This document shows, piece by piece, positions 21,833-31,841 of a stretch of 64,000 bases of DNA. The notes under the pieces are model-generated. The model was not told the origin of the DNA. It saw only the letters and a program-made list of their open reading frames with translations, and did no database searches. Position 1 is the stretch's first letter. Each line of letters opens with the position of its first letter. The stretch is from Nymphalis io (Eukaryota > Arthropoda > Insecta > Lepidoptera > Nymphalidae): assembly GCF_905147045.1 (NCBI RefSeq), contig NC_065918.1:7006001-7070000 (forward strand), in the 5' to 3' direction. A program made the translations under genes and the position numbers.

Positions 21833-23029
21833 AAACAAAAAAGACAATAAAATCTTTTAGCCTTACGAAGAAAACAGGATTTAATACTATTTTTTGCATA
21901 TGGCTAAGTGACTACAATCTTGATAATATAGATGCGTAGCTGTACCTCCTAGGTCCTGCTGTAGTCTAGTTACTTTATTAAATAAAAAATAATTATAACA
22001 AAAGAATTATATGTTATACATCATATTTAAATAATAATATTTATTTATTTATTCAAGTAAAAAGACTCATATACAAAATTACAAAAAAATTAAATAAATA
22101 CTACTATCTACTACTTATACAATTTACTGGTCCCGCTGAAACTTTACAACAGCACTTTATAAATATACAGTCTAGTCTGTTAGCAACCATAATTAGAATT
22201 TTGTTGGAGCTGGCCCGCACCGTGTGAACCAAAGATTTACATTTTTTTCGCATTAATGCGTAAAAACAGTCCATTTTCGCTTCAGCAAACATCCCTGAAG
22301 AAATAATAATAATGTTATATATTCATTGTGAGTAAACATGGCATCAACGGTGTGCGATGATGCTATTTAAAAAGTGATGGTTTTATAATGTTGAAATTTA
22401 AAATGTATCAATTATCGTTATTAAATCATTTTAATATATGACTAACATCAACTATTTCCTGATGAAGTACAGGTAATACAAATGTTCTCAATTCCAAGTG
22501 GGAGTATGAAGATCCCAGTGTTGTGGCTATCCTATATAAAAGATAATCACCCAACACGATATTTTAATACTTTTTTATCTTTTTCCTAGGTTTAAGGAAT
22601 TACGAAATTATAGAAGTTTGCTTATTTCGGTTCCACTCGGAAACTTTAAATTGTATATGCAAATTGTATACTTTCATATTAATTGAACTTAATTTTTTTA
22701 AACGGGCTATAATACTATATTGTTCATTAATATGTTTCATATTCTAGACATAGCTTAATACGTCGACGTAGTCGAAGAAAAAATTATCGGTCTTGATTGT
22801 TATGTAGTAAACGTGAAAACTATATAAGACACTTAAAAAACTTTCGAAAAGAGATAAGTAAATCTTCAAAATGTCTACAAATCAGTTAATAGCAATCAGT
22901 TAATATCAAATACTTATATTTTATAGATACATCATTGTAAAAACTATATATTTTTTGTTAACTGTAATGTTTAAAAAAAGAAATAATAATGACACCTCTA
23001 ACTTAGTTTAATTGTTATAATAGTAACAA

Positions 23030-23265
23030 ATCCTTTTTTTTACGAGCATATGGGCCACCTGATAGTAAGTAGTCACCAACGCCCATAGACATTGACACTG
23101 TCAGATATGTTAACCATCGCTTACATCGCCAATGCGCTACCAAGAACTAAGATAATATGTCGCCTGTGCCTGTAATTACACTGTCTCACTCATACTTTAA
23201 ACCAGAACACAATAGAATATGTTATTAGTGGGTGGTACCCACCAAGATGAGCTTGCACAAATCCC
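23030..23265 (+). repeat. Interspersed repeat, 'CCCATAGACATTG' family
   Basis: Markers GGCCACCTGATAGTAAGTAG, CGCCCATAGACATTGACACT and GTGGGTGGTACCCACCAAGA in the usual order. The open frame at its right end is repeat-derived. Confidence 0.8.
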
Positions 23266-23539
23266 TACCACAAGTAAAAGTAAATTTACAAATATCACGA
23301 GATATTTAAATAAACCCATAAAAAATACGCAGGGCGTGTTGTACTATACTTTAAGCAAAAGTCTATATATACATATATGCATAAATATAGCTCGCAATAA
23401 TCAAATGTATACATACATAATTTTCAGCCCTGAGCAAAAAATTAAAAAAAATTAAATTAAATTAATTGTACTGTATGGGTGAATAGATCGAAAGCAACTG
23501 CATTGTAACTCATTGATTAAAAAACACACGATAAACACG

Positions 23540-23592
23540 AGATAAAGTACTTATTTTACACGTACAACGTCAGGACAGGCAGCTAGTAATAA
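23540..23592 (+). mobile_element. Helitron-like 3' end
   Basis: ACGTACAACGTCAGGACAGG followed by CAGCTAGTAATAAATAAA resembles the CTAGT terminus of lepidopteran Helitron-like elements. The 5' end was not located. Confidence 0.35.
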
Positions 23593-24273
23593 ATAAATAA
23601 ATATATAAACAAATCAAGGGTGCACCAACCATTAAGGTTTTAACATACATGAGGCGCAGAGACTAAATTACAAGAAGGTCCTTCTCATAAAATGTGTGAC
23701 AATAACTCTTTGGAATGACGATCCATAATTGAGATGACCCTATCATGGGCAAGCTGACAAAACCCTATCCAAGCCAGTCTTCCTAGACTCGAGTATCAAA
23801 AGATAAAAACAAGAAATGTCATCCAATAATAAATCCAATTTTGATTAAGATGCTGCATCTTTTCATTTCCAGGCACAAAAAATGCCAAAATATAAACAGA
23901 AGGTAAAACAAAGGCAAGGACGAAACGTTTTCAGAGACAAAGATAAAATAGTTACATCTCAAAAAATATGCAATATATTAAAATACTATATAGCCGATGA
24001 TCGATCTTATACTAAAAATTAAAATTATACGAAACTAGCATGTCAATATGATATGATATTTTTTCGTTACAAACAAAACGTAAATCTACATTTTAGTAAG
24101 ATAATTGCCTTGAGACATTCATCACTCTCTTTAAGTGTAATGTCAAAAGTATATAAGCCCTAATAAGCTATATAGCTTCTAGTAACCATAAAAATTATCC
24201 GCGATTTTAATAGATTTATATGAAACATAATATAAATGAACATTACTGACATGCATTCTTATTGACCTTTTCA

Positions 24274-24442
24274 TATAAATATAGGTACGTAAGTGCAATT
24301 GCAGTACGGACATGCGCAAACTAAATCTAGCTGTGCCCGGGTAAAATCTAGGCGTTGTAGATCCTGGTTTTGGCCTGTGACGACGTATATTGCATATAAA
24401 TTGTGACCGAAATATTGTGATCTAGTTACAGATACGGGAACG
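24274..24442 (+). promoter_or_regulatory. TATA-like box and leader exon 1 of copy C
   Basis: TATAAAT at 24274-24280 is followed by ACGGACATGCGCAAACTAAA, CCCGGGTAAAATCTAGGCGT and a donor at 24443 (GTATGT). A short upstream frame of about ten codons starts at the conserved ATG. The Inr-like TCAGACA of other copies reads ACGGACA here. Confidence 0.6.
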
Positions 24443-24692
24443 GTATGTATGTTCTTTACTACTTATAAGACAAATTTGATGCCTGGAATTCATGTTATTT
24501 TTAAAATTAAAATTATATATCAATAATTAAATTGATAAATATTTACCGCTGTGAATGACTTGGCGCAAGCGAATTGCGTAATATATAATAGTTGCCTTTC
24601 TGTTATGCGAATATTTTTTTTTAATTTTTTAAAGAATTGTCTAATATATAACATAAATGAGCATTGCGTTTATGTATTTAATTACTTTATCT

Positions 24693-25030
24693 GACTGCCT
24701 CGTTGGTCTATTGGCTAGATATAAGCCCACACATCCCGAAGTCCTCTGTTCAAGCGCCAGGTTGAGCAGGAAAAAGTCATTAGGTGTTTTTGTCGATGAC
24801 TTCTAAGAAGTAGACCGGTCTCTGGATATAGAAAGTGTGTAGACTCCTATACCTCAGAAAGTACATGGTCTTATGGAACTCTGCTTCAGTCGTGTGGGAT
24901 TTGACATCTCGTACAAATCGGAGAGTGAAGGAAAAGAGAGTGCTTGCGTACATTTTTATGTCCTATGTAGTTGGCTAACCAGGCGTGAAAATGAATGCCG
25001 AGGCCGAAATCGGTCCGGAGGACATTATCC
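24693..25030 (+). mobile_element. Second SINE family, inserted in intron 1 of copy C
   Basis: The tRNA-like head reads GACTGCCTCGTTGGTCTATT and TCTGTTCAAGCGCCAGG (decayed box B). The body has GTGTGTAGACTCCTATACCT, and the end has GAGGCCGAAATCGGTCCGGA. It is distinct from the commoner SINE of the window. Open frames across it are not coding. Confidence 0.7.
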
Positions 25031-25079
25031 GTTTTCTTGTAAAATGAAAATAGCTGATATAAAATTTTTAAAATTGATT

Positions 25080-25215
25080 CACCACCCATCTTTCCTCACC
25101 CCGAGGGGTGCGAGGGAAGGTTGACAAAGGATGCGAGGACGAGTCCGTGCAGTTTTGTAATGAGGGAAGGGATAATTTATGCAGCTGCGCACTAGTATCA
25201 AAGTATTTTCTACCA
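25080..25215 (+). promoter_or_regulatory. Conserved GC-rich block in intron 1 of copy C
   Basis: CTTTCCTCACCCCGAGGGGT, GGTTGACAAAGGATGCGAGG and TCCGTGCAGTTTTGTAATGA match the blocks in the other copies. The inverted-repeat core has decayed. Confidence 0.5.
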
Positions 25216-25331
25216 TTACCTACTAATATGAGTTGATTGATTTTATACTTGTATGCGTTTGATGTAGCTTAACAGTTTTGAACAGCTTAGAATATAAAAA
25301 GTGATAAATTTGATTATAGTACCATACAACA

Positions 25332-26186
25332 ATGAGTGACAAACGTGAAAAAGAGGTCAACATACAAGATTCCAATAGCGAGTCGTCGTCTGATGGCGAA
25401 TCGGCTCCACCAGCCTCGAATACAACAACATACGTTGCTGGTAAGATCTTTGCCACATCCCATTTTTATTTGGCTTATTTGAAAGATTTTATTAATTTAA
25501 AAAAGGATTATGTTTTAAACACAGACAATTCTACTGTGGATTCACTGGTGGCAAAAATTTATTATTACCTATCGGTGGAGTCGGATCAAGACGATGAAGA
25601 AGGTGATTGTATGTTATCAACATAAAAAATATTATCGTCTAAATTAATTTGTTCCTAATAATGTTGTAACTAAATTAACTAACTTTTACAGTGAACTCCT
25701 CACCTACCCCCCCTGACGCACCACCAGAGCCCTCTGATGAACAGGATGGCAATGCAGAAGATGAAGTCGTCGGTGATATCGATGATAAGATAAGCAAAAT
25801 AGAAGGCTTAGAGAATTTGGTATAGTTATTCGTTTATCAAAGCTACTCATATCTTAAATATTTTTCAATATTTTTTAATTTAATGTAAGAAAACAAATCA
25901 CAGGTCGTGAATAGTCCGAGCTGGTTTTTACACGTCAAGCCACACTTGACTAAAGAAGAACTTAAGGAATTGTGGGAGAGAACTCCTTGGGTGAGTTTCT
26001 GTTTAGTATGAAAATTTAATTTAATAAAATAAAATTATTAAAAATCAGGTTTTAAAAAATATTGACGCATGTTTTCTTTGTTTGCAGGGAATAAAATGGT
26101 TTTGGGATGAGAACGGCGACGATGATGAAGATGAATATGGAAATCAGGAGCGGGGAAGATATATTATCCAAGCACCCTTTTTTTAA
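25332..26186 (+). CDS. Copy C: acidic small protein of the array, 168 residues
   Basis: Function unknown. Coding exons are 25332-25440, 25525-25608, 25692-25819, 25904-25990 and 26088-26186, in phases 1, 1, 0, 0. The protein has an acidic, Ser-rich start (DSNSESSSDGESAPP), an acidic exon 3 (VESDQDDEEGD), proline/acid-rich exon 4 (SSPTPPDAPPEPSDEQDG, then DDKISKIEGLENL) and the shared module VVNSPSWFLHVKPHLTKEE, LKELWERTPW, KWFWDENGDDDEDE. Exon 5 is 87 bases, as in copies B to H. The tail is longer than in copy B. Intron 2 (84 bases) has no stop in frame, so its retention would add 28 residues; this may be chance. The ATG follows acceptor GATTATAG at 25319. Confidence 0.82.
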
Positions 26187-27025
26187 TTGAAAATCATATT
26201 ACTTTATTTGTATTAATTATACATAAACATTTTTTATAACATTTTACTTTTAACCAGATATGATTTGTTGTGCCCTTTCATGACTATCTTTCAATCAAGA
26301 TGAAGCGAAATTGAAGTATTAAATGTGTCTAGATTTGATCTTCTAAAAATTAGTACAATTAGGTTATATTTTTTCTAACTGAAATTGAAATATTTTTAAT
26401 ATCGTATATCAATTTTATGAAACTTTTCAGAACAACTATATTTTTTGTAAGAAATATATAGAGTAATAAAATATATCATAGACTTGGAAAACCAGATGAA
26501 CACAGTTTAATGATTCTAAATCATAATATCAAGGTAATATGTAAATAAAAAATATATATAATTCAAAGGTATAAAATATTATTATTTTCTATGTCTATGT
26601 CTTATTTAATAATAATTTATTTAAAACAATTTACTATGATGCGTTTTTTTTTAATAATTAATTAAATATCATTTAGAAATCTTTGACCTAAAACGTTCTT
26701 GTATTTTTTATTGTATTAATTGTAAGGTATATTATATAATGATATGTATATAGCACAATAAAAAAGATATACGACCTTTAATACTAGCAGCCATTATGGC
26801 TTACATGGCGCGCAACTTCTCAAACGTTCCAGTCGGTAGATCATCCTCTAAATGGCATTAGAGTAGAGTATACTTTGTTCTTACGAATGTTGTATAAGTA
26901 GCTTAGAAACAGTCATACATGTTTATTTATTTATCTTGTGTAATCATAAAGTTAATCAAATTGCTAATAAGTAGTTTTAGAACATTGAAATGTTATAGTT
27001 ATAAAGACATATATAATGAACTTCA

Positions 27026-27031
27026 AATAAA
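27026..27031 (+). terminator. Conserved poly(A) signal of copy C
   Basis: AATAAA followed by CCTTGTTGTTTATTTTATG, the shared end of the unit. The predicted 3' UTR (about 0.85 kb) is shorter than in copies B and F because upstream conserved blocks are missing. Confidence 0.6.
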
Positions 27032-27238
27032 GATCAAGTAAACCCTTGTTGTTTATTTTATGTATATATAACTGTAAGTATAACTGCTTAAAATAAATAC
27101 GCTTTCTTTTTTCCTTGAAGTGTCGAAAGTTTACTTAGATACAGCATCCATCGAAAAGACAAAAACAATGATCCTCAATCGTATTCAATTTCATTTGCCT
27201 TCGATCATCTCTAGCTGTAGCTTTTTATGTTAAAGTGT

Positions 27239-27490
27239 ACTTAGGAGGCGGACAGACACATGGGCCACCTGATGGTAAGTAATAACCATCACCTATAGAC
27301 ATTATCGATGTTAGAAATATTACCCATTCCTCACATTGCCAATGCACCATCAACCTTGGAACCTAATATGCTATGATCCTTGTGGCTGTAGTTACACTGG
27401 CTCTTGAGTGATCGACTGACATCGACAAACCAGAACGCAAAACTGTTAAGAGTTTCAGTTTAACGGTAAATATCTAATGAGTGGTTTATG
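27239..27490 (+). repeat. Interspersed repeat, 'CCTATAGACATTATC' family
   Basis: Markers GGGCCACCTGATGGTAAGTA, CCTATAGACATTATCGATG and ACACTGGCTCTTGAGTG. It lies between copies C and D, just downstream of the copy C poly(A) signal. Confidence 0.75.
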
Positions 27491-27742
27491 TAGATCTATT
27501 GACATTTATTGTTTTAAAACAATCATTTTCTCTTGTAATTTAATTTAGAAGAGAAAATCTCTTCGAATTTGTTATACCATCACAATTGTAGGTTTTCGAT
27601 TTAGTTTTCTTTGACGAATGACATTTGCTTTCTGATGGACAATGGCAATGTCAAGTCATTCATTTGATCTGTTTAGCAAATAATTCAAATCTTGCCTTTA
27701 GATGCAAGTGTTCTAACCACAGGCTCTTCTAAGCGCGGCTTA

Positions 27743-27935
27743 TATAAATATATGTAGGTGGAATTCAGACATGCACAATTTAATGAGTAAAATCCAGGTA
27801 TTGTAGTTCATCGGGACTGTAAATAATTATATTCCACGTTAATTGTGTCTGAATATTTTTAAACATTTATTATAAAGTGGTTTTAACTCTTTAAAATTAT
27901 AACATATTGTGATCAAGAGATCGGCTCCGGAAACC
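27743..27935 (+). promoter_or_regulatory. TATA-like box and leader exon 1 of copy D
   Basis: TATAAAT at 27743-27749, then GAATTCAGACATGCACAATT (here ATGCAC instead of ATGCGC). The donor is at 27936 (GTACGT). A decayed SINE head (GTTCTAACCACAGGCTC) lies directly upstream of the box. An upstream ATG frame of about 11 codons ends in the leader. Confidence 0.6.
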
Positions 27936-28377
27936 GTACGTATTGTTTTGTTATTTTATGCTTAATTTATATGTATGTATGTTAGAGAATAAATTATAGT
28001 AATTAAATACATACACGTGCACGACTAATGGCAATACTGACAGTGACATAAGACGCGCTTTGACAGTTACATGACTTATCGTGAGTTAGTAGAGCGGGGT
28101 TGGAAATCATTGTATTGGGAAAATGCACACACACGTGCACACTGAGGAAAAAATTACCCAAAGTACCTCGGCTTCTGCAACATATATTAAGTACATATTG
28201 AATGAAAATATAAATCATTTAATTGATATATATTATTACTGCTGATAATAATTTGGTGCTTTATAAGATAGGTCGCATTCGTGTTACAAATTTTGCATTG
28301 AATTGTTTTTTTTTTTTATGAATGAGTATGAAAATTAGTTATAAAAGTAGCGAACTTTAATCTTTAGAAGAAGTATT

Positions 28378-28500
28378 TATTTCCTCCTTTCCTTACCCGA
28401 AGGGGTCAACAAAGTGTCCGCAGTTTTGTTATTAGAGAAAAAGTAAGAAGTGTAGAGAAGAAGTGCACTAGTACTTATTAAAATATGTTCTTCCATTACC
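28378..28500 (+). promoter_or_regulatory. Conserved block in intron 1 of copy D, decayed
   Basis: TTTCCTCCTTTCCTTACCCG, GGGGTCAACAAAGTGTCCGC and AGTTTTGTTATTAGAG. About 15 bases of the inverted-repeat core present in other copies are missing here. Confidence 0.45.
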
Positions 28501-28618
28501 TATAACGTTTTGTACTGAATTGATGGATTTTATGCGAAACGTACGTTAGATTGAGCTCAACCGACCTGAACAGTTAAGAAACCATATTTTTTAAATTTAG
28601 TTGTAGAACTGCAGAACA

Positions 28619-29427
28619 ATGAGTGACAAGAGTCAAGAGAAAGACAGCGTACAGCAAGATTCCAGCATCGAAGCCTCGTTAGACGACGAATCGGCTCCTC
28701 CAACTGACAATATGATCAGATATTATTATGGTGAGATCATTTTCATTTACATTATTCTAATGATTTATTAATTAAAAATATATTATGTTTTTCACACAGA
28801 TAATGTCAGTGCGGAGTCACTCGCGAAAAATATGTACAATCTATCATTGGATTCGAATCTAGATTATAACGACGGTGATTGTAAGTAACGCAAAAATATT
28901 ACTATATTTTATATATTCGTAATAATTGTATAACTAAATGTTATATCTTTTACAGTCAGCCCATACATACGCTTCTTCCCGTGAACCACCACTTCCATTT
29001 GTCTTCAACAACTATATCAATGATGAAGATGATTACGAAGAATGTGGTATAGTTTATAAGATAAGCAAAATTGGGGTTTTGGATCACATGGTATTGTTTT
29101 TCGTTTCTCGGGGCTATTTATAATATAAAAACGTTTTTAAATGTAATAAAAAATGCAGGCCGTGAATAGCCCTCGCTGGTACGCAAATGTCAGGTCACAT
29201 TCGACTGTTCTAGAACGAGAGGAATTGTCGGACAAAGCTCCTTGGGTGAGGTCTTCTTTAGTAAATGACTTAAACTAATGAGAATGATACGATTAAAATT
29301 GGCTTCGACAAAATATATTTACTAATACATATTTATTTCGTTTATGCAGGCAGTAAAATTGCATTGGGATAACTCAAACAACGCTGGTGCTGATGATTTT
29401 GGTCCTGCTATTCCTCCGCTTATTTAA
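28619..29427 (+). CDS. Copy D: acidic small protein of the array, frame depends on an alternative acceptor
   Basis: Function unknown. Exons are 28619-28730, 28800-28880, 28956-29090 (or 28960-29090), 29159-29245 and 29350-29427. Exon 4 carries a 4-base tandem duplication (ATAC, near 28962) relative to copies E to G. With the usual acceptor (28955/28956) the frame shifts and meets TGA about ten codons later. A second acceptor, TCAG ending at 28959, lies exactly 4 bases downstream; using it restores the frame (SHTYASSREPPLPFVFNNY and on to DYEECGIVYKISKIG). The remaining exons are intact, with AVNSPRWYANVRSH, EREELSDKAPW (Ser replaces the otherwise constant Trp of ELW) and VKLHWDNS. It may be a pseudogene or a rescued gene. 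The start follows acceptor GTTGTAG at 28606. Confidence 0.65.
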
Positions 29428-29992
29428 GGATGACTAGAATATCTCACTTATTTAAAAGTTTTTGTTCGAGAATATTTTGCTTAATATAAAATCATATCAT
29501 TTTGTAATTTTGATTAAACATCTATTATAAGCTACTATTTTTTCTGAATGTTGGGCTTCTTCAATTGTTAAAATCTTTCGAGCTGGGTGATGAGAGTTTT
29601 TTTTAAATTATAAATTGTTTATGAAACGTGCCAATGAAACTTGTCAACTGGCGTTTTTAATTTATGCAAAACATAATATATACATACAGTAATTATGGTC
29701 ATAATATAAGAGTAGAGTTTTTGTTAAGCAGGAAATGTCTTTGAAAATATATAAATGTAAGAAGTTTAACATTCAAATGAATTATCATCAATCATCGGAG
29801 GAACTACAATAATGAAAAAATATTTTAGTTCATACATTATTTTGTATTTGACACTAGAAATTAACGGGGTAAGAATATCATATTGATGTCAATTTGAAAT
29901 GTTGTTTCTTGATTACAATTAAATTTTACAATAAGTGAGCCTCGTAGCTGTATTGATAGTGCCAGATCATTTCACAATGAAATGTAAGGTTT

Positions 29993-30060
29993 CTTCTAGA
30001 GATATCTCACAGTATGAGTTCTTAGCGTATCATTTTAATATATTCGAGTAAATCGTAGTC
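29993..30060 (+). promoter_or_regulatory. Conserved 3' block of copy D with palindrome
   Basis: TTCTTCTAGAGATATCTCAC followed by AGTATGAGTTCTTAGC, the same block as after copies B, F, G and H. Confidence 0.5.
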
Positions 30061-30462
30061 CAGACATTTTTTTATACATATAAGTAAAAGATGACAAGCT
30101 CTCAGGAATATGCGGGATAGAATTTGGAAGATGAAATATAGCGACTGTTTGCATAGTTTATAGACAACGAATTAATAAATAAGATTATTAGCAAATACAG
30201 AGAATTTTTGCCTTATCATCTCGTCTTTTTTATGTTCTGGAAAATTTTAGATGGGAATTTCTTTTATAGATTAAAGAAAAATAGTATAAGCTGTGCATAT
30301 ATAAAATTTAAAGTGGAAGTAATCTATAGGTAACTTCCACTTATTTATTATATGTATAAATATGTACATATATCGTATAATGGAACGGACGAGTATGACT
30401 TTTAAAAAATAATTCAATATTGTAAACAAGATGTGTTAGTTCTGAAACTTAGAGATTTTTTG

Positions 30463-30880
30463 TCTCGTCAGGTAAATGACGTTGTAATACGTTGAATGTT
30501 TTATTTGCAGTTTAGAAATAATCGTACATGTTTAGTTACTTCTCTCATCTATATATATAAGTGATATACCACTCATCACGAGATCTCCTAAACTATCCGC
30601 CTGATTGCTGACGCCCACTAAGAACGGATTTTACGCAAATTCCATCCAAAAATACATTTTTTTTCTTATCTACTCGTGCGAAGCCGGGACGATTAGTTAA
30701 TGTAATCATAAAGTTAATCAAATTATTATTTAGTAGTTTTAGAACATTGAAATATATTACATTATAGTTATAAGGATAATGGACTCATACACTAGGATAG
30801 GATAGGAGGAAGGATAATGGAATTATAGACTTAACAAAAATTGTGTATATTCATATATCATGTTGTTTATTTCATGTGTT
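30463..30880 (+). other. Distal 3' region of copy D, with an inserted Helitron-like piece
   Basis: TTTTTGTCTCGTCAGGTAAA and GACGTTGTAATACGTTGAAT match other copies. At about 30545-30700 an unrelated segment, ending GCGAAGCCGGGACGATTAGT like a Helitron 3' end, interrupts the block. The usual AATAAA is missing; only ATCATGTTGTTTATTTCATG at the end is conserved, so copy D may lack a normal poly(A) signal. Confidence 0.45.
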
Positions 30881-31827
30881 TATAACTAACACCTCATAGT
30901 CTTCACGGAGTGCCATCAATTATTCTAACTCAATTTTTTTGTTTTTAAAATATGTCATAATCTATGCTCTATACATATAAATAAAATTGAAGTGTCTGTC
31001 TGTAATTTCAAAATAACTGCCTCTTTTAAAGCTTATATTATATAGGTGATTCTCAATTTATCAAAACCAAAAAAACATTTTTAAATTTTCTGTCTGTTTA
31101 TCCTGACTAAAACGATTTTAAACAGCTAAAAATTAAAAATTGAAATAACTGAATTATTAATAGATGTATTTCAAGATTCCGTTTAGTCTTTTCTTCATCA
31201 AAATCAGTTGTCTATCAAAAGTTATAAAAACATACGTGTTTTTGTTGTTATCTATGCACATATAATGACTTTTTCTGACTGATTCATCAACGCAGAGCCA
31301 AAACCACAGGCGCTAGAAACTTGAAATTGTGGCAGTTGATACATTGTATGATGATAATGTAAATAAAGACTTATTTAAAGGTTTTGAAAATTTACCCACT
31401 AAGAGGATAAAATAGGGGTTGATAGTGTGGCGTCCACCACGTGTACATTACAATCATTTATACGGGGAGTCCGTTATTTTTTCAGTAAGGAAATTAGAAT
31501 TTAATATTACAGCTTCTAAGCAAAAATATGTATTTCGTCGTTTTAGTAAAAAATTTAGTATATTTATATATTAATTAGAATGAGAAGAATTTCCTCTACA
31601 GTTCTGTAACGTATTAGTATCACCTTTTGGTATTCTCTTTGTTGCGCTAATGTTTGTGATGCTTATAAAGTAAAACTACCCACTTTAAAAAATAAATTGT
31701 AAGTTAATAAATTTAAAACTGTAAGTGAAATAATATTGAAATAGTTTTATTATAGCAAAATTATTAATTGTTATAAGTTGGTCTATAAGTTTAGTGTTAG
31801 TGAATATTGTAATTCTTTCGAAACAAT
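30881..31827. other. Intergenic sequence between copy D and the R1 element
   Basis: AT-rich DNA with fragments resembling dispersed lepidopteran repeats (GAAGTGTCTGTCTGTAATTT near 30990 and TTCTGACTGATTCATCAACG near 31273). No gene recognised. Confidence 0.5.
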
Positions 31828-31841
31828 AAATATCTTAAGCC

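Larger units (their letters stand above)
20703..24270. other. Intergenic region between copies B and C
   Basis: It contains a gag-like coding fragment (21180-21690), a small inverted repeat after it, an interspersed repeat (23030-23265) and a Helitron-like 3' end near 23590. The rest is AT-rich with no recognised gene. Confidence 0.5.

Noticed and set aside
25332..25625. 97-codon single-exon gene at copy C
   Set aside because: It is exon 2, an open intron and exon 3 read through, ending in intron 3. The spliced model fits the paralogues.
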